From NCBI GenBank assembly GCA_003280485.1, contig QCEU01000002.1:92406-156405 (forward strand): DNA of 64,000 nt, given 5' to 3'. Below, piece after piece: positions 28,926 through 39,630 of the stretch (its first letter is position 1; each line of letters starts with the position of its first letter). A program made the translations under genes and the position numbers. A model generated the notes under the pieces. The model saw only the letters and a list, made by a program, of their open reading frames with translations, searched no databases and was not told the DNA's origin. The stretch is from Pelagibacteraceae bacterium AG-359-O02 (lineage in GTDB: Bacteria; Pseudomonadota; Alphaproteobacteria; Pelagibacterales; Pelagibacteraceae).

Positions 28926-29851
28926 AAAAATTAAAGATTTTTAAAAATTTTAATATTCCAAATAAATTTAAAAAATCAATTATCTTAATTGGAAACTTTG
29001 ATGGCTTACATTCAGGGCATCAAAAATTATTTGAGTTAGCTAAAAAATATAAAATAAAATATAAATCTAAAGTAGGCGTAGTTACTTTTGATCCTATTCC
29101 AAAAATGTTTTTTAATACAAAGATTAAAAACTATAGAATATCAAATTTTAATCAAAAAGTTATTTATTTAAAAAAATTTGGTGTTGATTTTGTAATTAAT
29201 AAAAAATTTGACAAAAATTTTTCCAAAATTGTCTACTATAATTTCATAAAGGATATTTTATCCAAAAAACTTAGATCAAAGTTCATATTTGTCAGCAACA
29301 ACTTTAGATTTGGCCATAAAAGAGAAGGAGATGTAGCACAGCTTAAAAAATATGAGAGTGATTTTGGTTATAATTTAATAAATCCAACACCTTTGATGAA
29401 AAGTAAAAAAATAATATCATCAACAATGATTAGAAAGCTGCTTGAAGAGGGAAAGCTATCTAAAGCAAATACTTTTTTAAAAAGAAACTGGGAAATTGAG
29501 GGAAAAGTTAAAAGAGGTAGAATGATGGGTCAAAAAATTGGATTTCCAACCTGTAATATAGATATTGAAAATTATGTTATAGCAAAACCTGGTGTTTATG
29601 CTGTAAAAATAAGAATTAATGATAGAAGAAAATTCTATAAAGGAATTGCTAATTTAGGTTATAGACCCACATTTAATCAAAAAAAAATACTTTTAGAGGT
29701 AAATATTTTTAATTTTTCAGGAAATCTTTATAATAAAAAATTATCTGTAGAATTTTTAAAATTTATAAGAGGAGAAAAAAAATTCAAAGGTATCAGTGAG
29801 TTAAAAAATCAAATAAAAAAAGATATTTTAAAAGCTAAAAAAACACAATGA
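28919..29851 (+). CDS. ribF: Bifunctional riboflavin kinase/FAD synthetase
   Basis: GNFDGLHSGHQKL; GQKIGFPTCNI ... GVYAVKI. Confidence 0.92.
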   Translation: MVKKLKIFKNFNIPNKFKKSIILIGNFDGLHSGHQKLFELAKKYKIKYKSKVGVVTFDPIPKMFFNTKIKNYRISNFNQKVIYLKKFGVDFVINKKFDKNFSKIVYYNFIKDILSKKLRSKFIFVSNNFRFGHKREGDVAQLKKYESDFGYNLINPTPLMKSKKIISSTMIRKLLEEGKLSKANTFLKRNWEIEGKVKRGRMMGQKIGFPTCNIDIENYVIAKPGVYAVKIRINDRRKFYKGIANLGYRPTFNQKKILLEVNIFNFSGNLYNKKLSVEFLKFIRGEKKFKGISELKNQIKKDILKAKKTQ

Positions 29852-32589
29852 GCAAGGAACATTTAAACTTACCTAAAACTGCTTTTTCTATGAAAGCAAA
29901 TTTACCAAATAAAGAACCAGAGTATTTGAAATTTTGGGATAAGATTAATCTATATGAAAAATTAAGGTCACAAAGTAAAGGCAAAGAAAAATTTGTCTTA
30001 CATGATGGACCTCCATATGCAAACGGAAATATTCATATGGGTACTGCATTAAATAAAATTCTAAAAGATATAATAATTAAATTCCATCAAATGGATGGTA
30101 AAGACTCAGTTTATGTACCTGGATGGGATTGTCATGGATTACCAATTGAATGGAAAATTGAAGAACAATACAAAAAAAATAAAAAAAATAAAAATGATGT
30201 ACCTATTATTGAGTTTAGAAAAGAATGTAGAGATTTTGCAAGTAAATGGATTAATATTCATAAAGATCAATTTAAAAGATTAGGAGTAATTGGAGATTGG
30301 GAAAACTACTACTCTACTATGAGTTTCGATGCAGAAGCTCAAATTGTAAGAGAACTTGGAAAATTTTTAAAAGAGGGTAGTTTGTACAAGGGTTATAAAC
30401 CTGTTTTATGGTCAACAGTAGAAAAAACAGCTTTGGCAGATGCAGAAGTTGAATATCAAGATCATGTATCTGATACAATCTATGCAGCCTTCCCAGTTAA
30501 AAAATCCAATATTAATGAATTAATTGGTTCGAATGTTATAATTTGGACAACAACACCATGGACAATACCAGCTAACAAAGCATTAGCTTATAACCAAAGT
30601 TTGGATTATATTTTATGTGAAATCGATAACAAAGATATAATACATAACGATAAGATAGTTATTGCAAAAGAACTTTTGCCGTCTGTTGTAAAAGACACTC
30701 AATACAATATTAAGATATTAAAAGAATTTAAAGGAAAAGAATTTGATGGAACTATTTGTAGTCATCCATTTCATAAAATTGGCTATGACTATGATGTTCC
30801 AATGCTCGAGGCAAGATTTGTAACAACTGAACAAGGAACTGGAGTTGTTCATTGTGCACCAAGTCATGGACCTGATGATTTTAATCTATGTATCAATAAT
30901 GGAATAAAAGCAATTGAAACAGTTGATGATGATGGAAGGTACACGAAACACATACCTATGTTTGAAGGAACTCATATTTTTAAAGCAAATGATCTTGTTA
31001 TTGAAAAGTTAAGAGAACTTAAAGGTCTTTTAAATAATGGCAAACTAACCCATTCTTACCCACATTCTTGGAGGTCTAAAGCTCCTTTAGTTCATAGAGC
31101 AACACCTCAATGGTTTATTTCAATGGAAAGTCATAAGCTAAGAGATAAAGCCCTTAAAGCAATAAATGATACTACTTTCTATCCTGGTAAAGGAAAAGAA
31201 AGAATTAAAGCAATGATCGAGACCAGACCAGATTGGTGTGTCTCTAGGCAGAGAGTTTGGGGAGTTCCTCTTCCAATATTTATCTCAAAAAAAAATGGAG
31301 AAATTCTTATCGATGCGGATGTTTTTGAGAATATTGCGAAAATTTATGAAAAAGAAGGCTCTGACTGTTGGTTTGAAGATAATTTTCAGAGACTTCTTGG
31401 AGATAAATATAAAGCAGAAGATTTTGAAAAGACCAGTGATATTGTAGAAGTATGGTTTGATAGTGGATCAACTCATTCTTTTGTTTTAGAAAAAAGAGAA
31501 GATTTAAAATGGCCCGCATCAATGTATCTAGAGGGTTCGGATCAGCATAGAGGATGGTTTCACTCTTCATTGTTAGAGTCTTGTGGAACAAGAGGTAGAG
31601 CTCCGTTTGAAAGTATTTTATCTCATGGGTTTGTTGTTGATGGAAAAGGGTTAAAAATGTCTAAGTCGACTGGAAATGTAATAGCTCCAGAAGATATTTT
31701 AAAAAAATATGGTGCTGATATACTAAGAATTTGGGTTGCCTCATCAAATTATGCTGAAGATTTAAGAATAGATTATTCAATTTTAGACCAGCACTCTGAG
31801 TCTTATAGAAAAATAAGAAATACATTCAGATATCTCTTAGGAAATATACAAGATGAATATTCAAAAGTAGAGTTTGATAAAATTGATTTAAATAATATTC
31901 CTGAATTAGAAAAGTATATGTTACATAGATTGTATGTAATCGATAAAAGTTTTAATGAATACTTTAAGTCATATAATTTTCATAATTTATATAAAGAGTT
32001 ATTAAATTTTTGTACAGTAGAACTCTCAGCATTTTATTTTGATATTAGAAAAGATCTTCTTTATTGTGATCCAAAAGACTCCAAGAAGCGTTCTGATTGT
32101 ATTTTGATACTTAAAGTAATTTTAGAATGCTTATTAAAATGGTTTGCGCCAATCTTATCATTTACTACTGAAGAAATTTATCATTTAATTCATAAGGAAG
32201 ATAATAATGGAAGTATCCATTTACAAAAATTTGTTAAAATTCCAAATCAATGGAAAAATGATGAATTAAATAGTAAATGGGATAAACTTAAATTAATCAG
32301 AGATGAAGCAAATATTAGTATTGAAAGCAAAAGGGCTGATAAAATTATTGGTTCAAGTTTAGAGGCAAATATTGAGATAAAAATTAAAGATAAAGACATG
32401 TATAGTTTAGCTCAGAATCATGATTTCTCAGAAATTTGCATTACATCCTCTGCATCAATTTCGAATGATAACAATTTAGAAAAAGAAATTGAGATTACTA
32501 GTTCAAAAGCTGTTGGAAATAAGTGCCCAGTTTGTTGGAAAATTAGAGAAAATATTTGTGAAAGAGATGGTAACTGTCATCTTTCATGA
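29848..32589 (+). CDS. ileS: Isoleucyl-tRNA synthetase
   Basis: DGPPYANGNIHMGTALNKILKD; KMSKSTGN; C-terminal CPVCW. Confidence 0.97.
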   Translation: MSKEHLNLPKTAFSMKANLPNKEPEYLKFWDKINLYEKLRSQSKGKEKFVLHDGPPYANGNIHMGTALNKILKDIIIKFHQMDGKDSVYVPGWDCHGLPIEWKIEEQYKKNKKNKNDVPIIEFRKECRDFASKWINIHKDQFKRLGVIGDWENYYSTMSFDAEAQIVRELGKFLKEGSLYKGYKPVLWSTVEKTALADAEVEYQDHVSDTIYAAFPVKKSNINELIGSNVIIWTTTPWTIPANKALAYNQSLDYILCEIDNKDIIHNDKIVIAKELLPSVVKDTQYNIKILKEFKGKEFDGTICSHPFHKIGYDYDVPMLEARFVTTEQGTGVVHCAPSHGPDDFNLCINNGIKAIETVDDDGRYTKHIPMFEGTHIFKANDLVIEKLRELKGLLNNGKLTHSYPHSWRSKAPLVHRATPQWFISMESHKLRDKALKAINDTTFYPGKGKERIKAMIETRPDWCVSRQRVWGVPLPIFISKKNGEILIDADVFENIAKIYEKEGSDCWFEDNFQRLLGDKYKAEDFEKTSDIVEVWFDSGSTHSFVLEKREDLKWPASMYLEGSDQHRGWFHSSLLESCGTRGRAPFESILSHGFVVDGKGLKMSKSTGNVIAPEDILKKYGADILRIWVASSNYAEDLRIDYSILDQHSESYRKIRNTFRYLLGNIQDEYSKVEFDKIDLNNIPELEKYMLHRLYVIDKSFNEYFKSYNFHNLYKELLNFCTVELSAFYFDIRKDLLYCDPKDSKKRSDCILILKVILECLLKWFAPILSFTTEEIYHLIHKEDNNGSIHLQKFVKIPNQWKNDELNSKWDKLKLIRDEANISIESKRADKIIGSSLEANIEIKIKDKDMYSLAQNHDFSEICITSSASISNDNNLEKEIEITSSKAVGNKCPVCWKIRENICERDGNCHLS

Positions 32590-33077
32590 AAAGTGAAAAT
32601 ATAAAAAAAATAGTAATAAGTTTTTTCATTTTATTATCAATTTTCTTTTTAGACAGAATATCAAAAATACTTATTCTAAATATATTAGAGGAAACCGGAC
32701 GAGTAGATATTAATATAAACTCATTTTTAAATTTTTATTTAGTTTGGAATAAAGGAATAGGTTTTGGTTTATTATCTTCGGATCGAGATTATTTTTATAA
32801 TGTAGTCACTATTTTAATTGTCTTAATTAATCTTATTATAATTTATCTATTGTTTAAGGAAAAAGGATTAAAGTATTATTTTCTACTTGTTATTTTAGGT
32901 GGCTCATTAGGTAATTTATTTGATAGAATATATTATAGAGCTGTCCCAGACTTTTTTGATTTAAATTATAATGGATATCATTGGTTTATTTTCAATGTTG
33001 CTGATATATTTATAACAATTGGAATTATTTTACTTATTCTGGTCGAATTAATAAGTTATAAAAAAGTAAATGAATAA
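32586..33077 (+). CDS. lspA: Lipoprotein signal peptidase
   Basis: GGSLGNLFDRIYYRAVPDFFDL ... FNVADIFITIG. Confidence 0.93.
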   Translation: MKSENIKKIVISFFILLSIFFLDRISKILILNILEETGRVDININSFLNFYLVWNKGIGFGLLSSDRDYFYNVVTILIVLINLIIIYLLFKEKGLKYYFLLVILGGSLGNLFDRIYYRAVPDFFDLNYNGYHWFIFNVADIFITIGIILLILVELISYKKVNE

Positions 33078-33396
33078 ATTCTTTAAAATTTCTAATTTAT
33101 TAATTCTCTTATTATTTATATATTCATGTGGTTCGGTAGGAGAAGCTTTACAAGGTAAAAAAAGATCAGACCAGGGTGACGAATTTTTAATCGATAAAAA
33201 AAATCCACTGGTTATGCCTCCAGATTTCGATAAATTGCCAAATCCAGGCGAGGCAAATGCAAAATCTACTAAAGATATTGAAAATGACCAATCAAACATA
33301 AAAGATTTACTTAAGAAGAGTGATATTGAAGAAGATGATTCTTCTTTAGAACAATCTACATCTATTGAAAGCTCAATATTAAAAAAAATTAAGTAA
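33070..33396 (+). CDS. DUF3035/BamF-like lipoprotein
   Basis: Lipobox IYSCGS; DEFLIDKKNPLVMPPDFDKLPNPGE motif; follows lspA. Confidence 0.7.
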   Translation: MNKFFKISNLLILLLFIYSCGSVGEALQGKKRSDQGDEFLIDKKNPLVMPPDFDKLPNPGEANAKSTKDIENDQSNIKDLLKKSDIEEDDSSLEQSTSIESSILKKIK

Positions 33397-33400
33397 GTAA

Positions 33401-34570
33401 ATGTTTTCAAAAAATATTATTTTTAAAAATTTCCTTCAAAAGAAAAATATAAATGTAAAAAAAAAAATAAATAATATTTTAAAAAAAGAATTAATTAAAA
33501 GTAATGCATTATTAAATTCGTTAAATAAAAATTATAAATATAGCTATAAAAAAAAAATTACAAATAAATATAAAAACTTCACCACCATCAATCTAATTGG
33601 TATGGGTGGTTCTATTTTAGGTACAGAGGCAATATATGATTTCTTAAAGTTTAAGATTAAAAAAAAAATAAATTTTTATAACGATCTTGACGGGAATATT
33701 AATTTTAAAAATAAGAGAAAAACTTTAAACTTAATTGTATCGAAATCTGGGAACACACTTGAAACTATATCAAACTTCAACGTAATTCTTAATTCTCAAA
33801 AAAAAAATAAAAATATTGTAATTACTGAGAAAAAATCTAGTTTTCTCACAGAACTTGGAAATAAATTAAAGGCAGATATTATTGAACATAAAAATTATAT
33901 TGGAGGGAGATATTCAGTTTTATCTGAAGTTGGGATGTTGCCAGCAGAATTGCTAGGATTAAATGAGAGAAAATTTAAAAGGCTTAATTACTTAATAAAA
34001 AATAAATATTTTCTAAATCAATTGATTTATAATGTTAATTTCATATTCAACTGTTTTTCAAAAGGTAAAAAAAATTCAGTAATTCTTAACTATGATGAAA
34101 GTTCTAATAATCTCTTCAAATGGTACCAACAACTTACAGCAGAAAGTTTAGGAAAAGATAATAAAGGTATTTTTCCTATTATTTCATCTATGCCTAAGGA
34201 TAATCATAGCTTACTTCAACTTTATTTAGATGGACCAAAAAATAATTTTTTTACATTTTTTGGAATTTTAAATGAAAAAACAGTTAGATTATCAAATAAA
34301 AATTTATTTGAAAAATATTCAATTTTAAAAAACAAAAGTTTAAATCAAATCATCAAAGCACAAAGACAGGCAACTCAAACGGTTTTTAAAAGAAAAAAAA
34401 TACCTTTTAGAAGTTTTGAAATTTTGAGTAAAAATGAAGAAACTGTTGGAGAATTATTTACTTTTTTTGTTCTAGAGACAATTTTGTTAGGAAGGCTAAT
34501 GAAAGTCAATCCTTTTGATCAACCTTCAGTTGAGTTAATTAAAACTGAAACGTCAAAATTACTTATTTAA
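33401..34570 (+). CDS. pgi: Glucose-6-phosphate isomerase (short form)
   Basis: GMGGSILGTEA, SKSGNTLET, GGRYSVLSEVG, NPFDQPSVE. Confidence 0.85.
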   Translation: MFSKNIIFKNFLQKKNINVKKKINNILKKELIKSNALLNSLNKNYKYSYKKKITNKYKNFTTINLIGMGGSILGTEAIYDFLKFKIKKKINFYNDLDGNINFKNKRKTLNLIVSKSGNTLETISNFNVILNSQKKNKNIVITEKKSSFLTELGNKLKADIIEHKNYIGGRYSVLSEVGMLPAELLGLNERKFKRLNYLIKNKYFLNQLIYNVNFIFNCFSKGKKNSVILNYDESSNNLFKWYQQLTAESLGKDNKGIFPIISSMPKDNHSLLQLYLDGPKNNFFTFFGILNEKTVRLSNKNLFEKYSILKNKSLNQIIKAQRQATQTVFKRKKIPFRSFEILSKNEETVGELFTFFVLETILLGRLMKVNPFDQPSVELIKTETSKLLI

Positions 34571-35130
34571 ATTAATTTACAGAATAAAATTTTAGATAAA
34601 CCATAATTCTTTTCATCCAAAACATTTAAAAACATAGAAATATTATCCACCGATTTTTTATTTCGATGTATAATTATTATTGTGTTGATATCAGCAATCT
34701 TTAATATTTTTATTTGATTTATTAAAATATTTATTTCTTTGTCCTTAAAAGGTGGATCTAGAAAAATTACGTCAAAAATTTCATTCTTTAAATTCGCTTC
34801 TTTTAAATTATATGCATTAATCTCATATACTTTAGTTTTGTTCTCTAATTTTAAATTAAATATATTATTTTTTAAAACTTTTGTCGAATTTGAATAATTC
34901 TCAAAGAAAATTACCTCTTTAGCTCCTCTAGATAAACACTCTATTCCAAATGAACCAGTACCAGAAAATAAATCCAACACTTTAGAGTTATTCATATCTT
35001 TGGACACTTTACTTGAATGATCCAAAATATTGAAAATCGATTCTCTCACCATATCTCTTAATGGTCTGGTAGATTTATCCAGAGGAATTAATAATTTTTT
35101 TCCTTTAAAACTTCCTCCTATGATTCTCAT
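34567..35130 (-). CDS. rsmD: 16S rRNA (guanine966-N2)-methyltransferase
   Basis: MRIIGGSFKGKKL ... LDLFSGTGSFGIECLSRGA ... IFLDPPF. Confidence 0.93.
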   Translation of the reverse strand: MRIIGGSFKGKKLLIPLDKSTRPLRDMVRESIFNILDHSSKVSKDMNNSKVLDLFSGTGSFGIECLSRGAKEVIFFENYSNSTKVLKNNIFNLKLENKTKVYEINAYNLKEANLKNEIFDVIFLDPPFKDKEINILINQIKILKIADINTIIIIHRNKKSVDNISMFLNVLDEKNYGLSKILFCKLI

Positions 35131-36392
35131 TTGTCTATAATTTTATATCCAATATCTCTACGATAAAAACCGTTGTTCCAATTTAGATTTTCAATTTCTT
35201 TGATTACTTTGTCTCTTGAGGACTTAAAATTATTAGAGATACTAACAAAATTCAGTACCCTCCCTCCATTAGCATATACTTTGTTATCCTTTTTTTCTGT
35301 GCCCGCATGGTAAATAAAAAATGAATCATCATTCATTACATTTTCAATATTTGGTATTTCGACATTTTTTTTGTAATTATCTGGATATCCATTAGAACAA
35401 AGGACGACACAAATACTTTTTCTCTCTTCCCAGACAATATCTTGGCTTTCTAAAGTTTCATCACAACAAGATAAAATTAGATCTAATAAATCAGTAGCTA
35501 AAAGCGGCAAAATTGTTTGACATTCTGGATCTCCCATTCTCACATTATATTCAATAAGATAAGGATTATTGTCTTTAATCATTAGACCAACATATAAAAA
35601 TCCTTTGTAATTTTCTCCCATGTCTTTAATAGCCTGAAAAGTAGGATTAACAATTTCTGTAATTATTTTTTTGTCTAGTTCTGCATTTATAAGTCCAGAG
35701 GGTGAATATGCACCCATCCCTCCTGTATTCTTTCCGCTATCTCCCTCACCAACTCTCTTATGGTCTTGAGCAGTATTAAATCTTTTATATGTTGTTCCAT
35801 CTGAAATTACAAAATAACTCATTTCATCTCCTTGCAAAAATTCTTCAATAAGAACTTGTTCTGCTAAACCAAATTTTCCATTAAATATTTCTTGCACAGC
35901 TTTATTTGAACTTTCTAAATCCTCACAAATATAAACACCTTTACCTGCAGCTAATCCATCTGCTTTAACCACTATAGGCATATTTGCATTTTCCAAATAT
36001 TTAGATGCTTCATTAGCAGTTCTAAATACACCAAATTGTGCAGTAGGAATATTGTATTTTTCACATATTTTCTTAGTAAATATTTTTGATCCTTCTAATT
36101 GTGAAACTTTTTGGTTTGGACCAAAAACTTTAATATTTTCTTTTGAAAGAATATCAACAACACCATTAACTAGAGGTTTTTCAGGTCCTACAATTACCAA
36201 ATCAATTTTATTTTCTTTTAAAAATTGCAATAAACTTTCAAAATTATAAAAATCCAGTTCTACATTATCTGCTATTGAGTCAGTGCCAGCATTACCTGGT
36301 ATACAATATAATTTTTCAAGTTTAGGGGATTTTGAGATTTCTGTTGCTATTGCATGTTCTCTACCACCATTTCCAAGAATTGCAATTTTCAT
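35127..36392 (-). CDS. purD: Phosphoribosylamine-glycine ligase
   Basis: ILGNGGREHAIA; VKADGLAAGKGVYIC; GDPECQTILP. Confidence 0.97.
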   Translation of the reverse strand: MKIAILGNGGREHAIATEISKSPKLEKLYCIPGNAGTDSIADNVELDFYNFESLLQFLKENKIDLVIVGPEKPLVNGVVDILSKENIKVFGPNQKVSQLEGSKIFTKKICEKYNIPTAQFGVFRTANEASKYLENANMPIVVKADGLAAGKGVYICEDLESSNKAVQEIFNGKFGLAEQVLIEEFLQGDEMSYFVISDGTTYKRFNTAQDHKRVGEGDSGKNTGGMGAYSPSGLINAELDKKIITEIVNPTFQAIKDMGENYKGFLYVGLMIKDNNPYLIEYNVRMGDPECQTILPLLATDLLDLILSCCDETLESQDIVWEERKSICVVLCSNGYPDNYKKNVEIPNIENVMNDDSFFIYHAGTEKKDNKVYANGGRVLNFVSISNNFKSSRDKVIKEIENLNWNNGFYRRDIGYKIIDK

Positions 36393-36418
36393 ATATTCAA
36401 ATATATATCCTATAAATC

Positions 36419-36607
36419 ATGAACAAGTTAGCAAAATTAAAATATCTACCAAATAATTTTGATATTATAGAGGAAGGTGACCATGTTATTTGTGCAGTTT
36501 CAGGAAAGAAAATTGCTTTGCAGAATTTGAATTATTGGAATGTTGATGAACAAGAGGCTTACTTTTCTTATGCTGAGGCTTCAATTAAAAAAGAAAAAAA
36601 TATCTAA
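36419..36607 (+). CDS. DUF2093 family small protein
   Basis: GDHVICAVSGKKIALQNLNYWNVDEQEAY. Confidence 0.75.
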   Translation: MNKLAKLKYLPNNFDIIEEGDHVICAVSGKKIALQNLNYWNVDEQEAYFSYAEASIKKEKNI

Positions 36608-36613
36608 TAAATA

Positions 36614-37474
36614 TTATTTTTTCCACCTATTGTGTGTCCAAATCCACTGATCAGGATTTTTTAGTATCATTTTCTCTAAGATTTTATTTAAATGTTCAGA
36701 AATTTCCTCTCGGGATTTTTCCGAATTGATTGCTATTGGCTGAGACACATACATTTTAAAGTTATATTTATCCGATCTTTCAATATAAATTGGAACCAAA
36801 TCACATTCATATTTTTTTATAATTTGAGCTGGTATTGTGGTGGTTGATGCTAAGTTTCCAAAGAAATCAATTTTTATACCTTCGGTAACTCTTTGATCAA
36901 TCATCAAGGCTATTGAGTTGCCTTTTTTTAAATTTTTCAAAATTTGTCTAGTTCCCGATCTTCCTTTCCTAATTTGATTTCTACAAATATATTTAGTTCG
37001 TATCCTTTCCATTGTTTTATTTAAAAAAATATTATTAAGCGGTCTATATATTGCTGCTAAGTTTATTCCATGCTTCTCGATTTGCATGGCCATTAATTCA
37101 AAATTATTAAAATGTCCTGAAATAAAAACAACAGGCCTCTTGTTATTCTTAATTTTTTCTAAATTTTCGAAACCATCTATTTTAATAAACTTATCTAACT
37201 TGTTACTTCTAAAGTCTTTTAAAAAAGGGTATTCTGCTAAAATCCTTCCATAGTTTCCTAAAATGTTATTAACAAATTGGTTTTCAGGAATATTTATTGC
37301 AATTTTAGACTTAAGTAAATTTTCAATTATAGACTTTTTTTTTCTAAAAAAATTTCCAAAATTTTTTCCAATAAAAAACCCTAAATCAGATGCTGATTTA
37401 TATCCTATAACTTTGCAAATAATAAATAACAATTCTACAAATAGAAATTCAATAAAATATATTATTTTTTTCAT
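36614..37474 (-). CDS. Lysophospholipid/lipid A acyltransferase family (LpxL/HtrB-like)
   Basis: GHFNNFELMA motif; adjacent to lpxK/waaA/msbA. Confidence 0.85.
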   Translation of the reverse strand: MKKIIYFIEFLFVELLFIICKVIGYKSASDLGFFIGKNFGNFFRKKKSIIENLLKSKIAINIPENQFVNNILGNYGRILAEYPFLKDFRSNKLDKFIKIDGFENLEKIKNNKRPVVFISGHFNNFELMAMQIEKHGINLAAIYRPLNNIFLNKTMERIRTKYICRNQIRKGRSGTRQILKNLKKGNSIALMIDQRVTEGIKIDFFGNLASTTTIPAQIIKKYECDLVPIYIERSDKYNFKMYVSQPIAINSEKSREEISEHLNKILEKMILKNPDQWIWTHNRWKK

Positions 37475-38388
37475 ATCTTTTCTTTTAAAAAATTTGAAAA
37501 CTTTTTATAATTTTCTACTTGTAACTCTACTTTTAAGTATTTAATTTTTTTTTTATTATTTTTAGTTAGTCTTTTATAATCTTTTTCTGTAGTAATGATT
37601 TCTAATTTATCATTTAAAGCAATTTTTTTTAATTTCTTTAAATCCTCATTTGTATAATTATGATGATCAGGAAATACAAATTTTTTTGATATTTTAAACT
37701 TATACCTATAAAGTGTATTTTCAAACTCCTCTGGATTTCCAATACCACAAAAATATAAGTACCTTTTTTTTCTATTGAAACTTTTTATATTGAGTGGAAC
37801 ATATTTGGAATAAAATATTTTATTGTTAAACTTTTTTAATGTTGATGAAAGTTTCGTATTTTTTTTTTCACCAACTAAAAAAATTGCGCTATATTTTTTT
37901 AATATTTCTAGTTTTTCCCTTAAAGGCCCCGCTGGAAGTAAATATCCATTACCGATACCATAAGTTGAATTAAAGCAAGCAATTGATATGTCATAATCTA
38001 TTTTTTTGTCCTGTAAACCGTCATCTAAAATAGCTAAATTGAATTTTTTTGTTTCTGCTTTATCTAAACTAATACCTCTATTTTCATCACTAATTAGCTT
38101 TCCATGAGCCTGTAACATTTTTCTCTCATCCAATTGATCTAAATATCTCTTTTTAATGAATACAGTTTTAAATTTATTTTTTAAAATTTTATTTATTTCT
38201 ATGCATAGAGATGTTTTTCCAGTTCCACCGATGTATATATTTCCGACACAAATAGTTTTGATCTTATATTTTTTTTTTATTAAAAAATTTTTAATAAAAT
38301 TAATTAATATAGTAAAAATTGTGAAGGGAGTTAATAAATAAGAAATCAAATTTTTATCATTTAAATATAATGGTTTTATAATTTTCAT
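37471..38388 (-). CDS. lpxK: Tetraacyldisaccharide 4'-kinase
   Basis: VGNIYIGGTGKTSL; LDDGLQD. Confidence 0.92.
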   Translation of the reverse strand: MKIIKPLYLNDKNLISYLLTPFTIFTILINFIKNFLIKKKYKIKTICVGNIYIGGTGKTSLCIEINKILKNKFKTVFIKKRYLDQLDERKMLQAHGKLISDENRGISLDKAETKKFNLAILDDGLQDKKIDYDISIACFNSTYGIGNGYLLPAGPLREKLEILKKYSAIFLVGEKKNTKLSSTLKKFNNKIFYSKYVPLNIKSFNRKKRYLYFCGIGNPEEFENTLYRYKFKISKKFVFPDHHNYTNEDLKKLKKIALNDKLEIITTEKDYKRLTKNNKKKIKYLKVELQVENYKKFSNFLKEKI

Positions 38389-39630
38389 TTAGATAAATTT
38401 TTTAATCTCAAATAAATTTTTATTTAGTATTTTATCTCCTATGTATTTTAGCTTTTTATTTACTTTATTTCCTTGTAAAAAGTTAATTTTTTGATGAACG
38501 ACATATTTCATTTTTTTTATGGAATTTACTCTTGTTGTAATTTTTAATTTCTCTAACATTTCGTAAACTTCTTTAAAGTTCTCTACATGTGGACCATATA
38601 AAATATAGTTACCTTCTCTAGCAGATTCTAGAGGGTTCTGTCCTCCATGAGGTACAAGTGATCCTCCCAAAAACGTTAATTTAGATAGTGAATAAAATTT
38701 TGAAGACTCTCCATAAGTATCTACTATGTATATATCTGTGTCTATATTTAATTTTTTCTGCGAGGTATGTAATTGAGATTTTAGACCAATATTGTTTAGT
38801 TCATCTATTATTTCTTTTTTTCTGTTTATATGCCTAGGGATTATTATTGTTATCAGGTTTTTAATTTCTGACTTTAGTTCTTTATGTACTCTTCCAATAA
38901 ATAATTCTTCTGATCTATGAGTGCTTGCTGCACAAAAAATAATTCTTTTTGAAAATTTTTTTTTTAGAATTAAATTTTTCAAATTGTTTTTTTGTGTTTT
39001 TCCAAAAATCTTTAAATTACCTATAAATTTAACATTTTTTGTCCCTAACAATTTTAAATATTTTTTAGTCTCCATATTTTGTGGTAAAGCAATAGTAATT
39101 TTTTCAAAAATTTTTTTTGAAAATTTAGGGAATAATTTCCATCTATTAAAAGATTTTTTCGTAATCCTTGCATTAAGAAGGATAAGTGGAATTTTTTTTT
39201 TATATAAATTATTAAACATATTTGGCCAAATTTCTGAGTCTACAAATATTGCTAATTTTGGTTTCCAATGATTAATGAAATATTTAGTTAAAAAATTTAA
39301 GTCAAAGGGTAAAAATTGATGAATAGTTTTTTTAAACTTAAATTTAGATAAAATATGTGATGAACTGGTAGTTGATGAGGTAATTAAAATTCTTTTAATT
39401 TTTCTATCATTTTCAAATTTACTAACTATTGGTATTATACTTAATATTTCACCTACACTTGCACCATGTATCCAAACCGTTTCATTGTGTTTATTGTTTT
39501 TTCCAAGAAATCCATATTTTTCCTTAAATCTATATTGATCCTCTTTTCCTAAAAATATTCTAATCAATACAATAATTGGTGAAAATAAGAGTAATAGAAA
39601 TAAAAAGAAATTATAAATAACAAACATCAA
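38389..39630 (-). CDS. waaA: 3-deoxy-D-manno-octulosonic acid transferase
   Basis: WIHGASVGE; FLGGSLVPHGGQNPLE. Confidence 0.93.
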   Translation of the reverse strand: MMFVIYNFFLFLLLLFSPIIVLIRIFLGKEDQYRFKEKYGFLGKNNKHNETVWIHGASVGEILSIIPIVSKFENDRKIKRILITSSTTSSSHILSKFKFKKTIHQFLPFDLNFLTKYFINHWKPKLAIFVDSEIWPNMFNNLYKKKIPLILLNARITKKSFNRWKLFPKFSKKIFEKITIALPQNMETKKYLKLLGTKNVKFIGNLKIFGKTQKNNLKNLILKKKFSKRIIFCAASTHRSEELFIGRVHKELKSEIKNLITIIIPRHINRKKEIIDELNNIGLKSQLHTSQKKLNIDTDIYIVDTYGESSKFYSLSKLTFLGGSLVPHGGQNPLESAREGNYILYGPHVENFKEVYEMLEKLKITTRVNSIKKMKYVVHQKINFLQGNKVNKKLKYIGDKILNKNLFEIKKFI

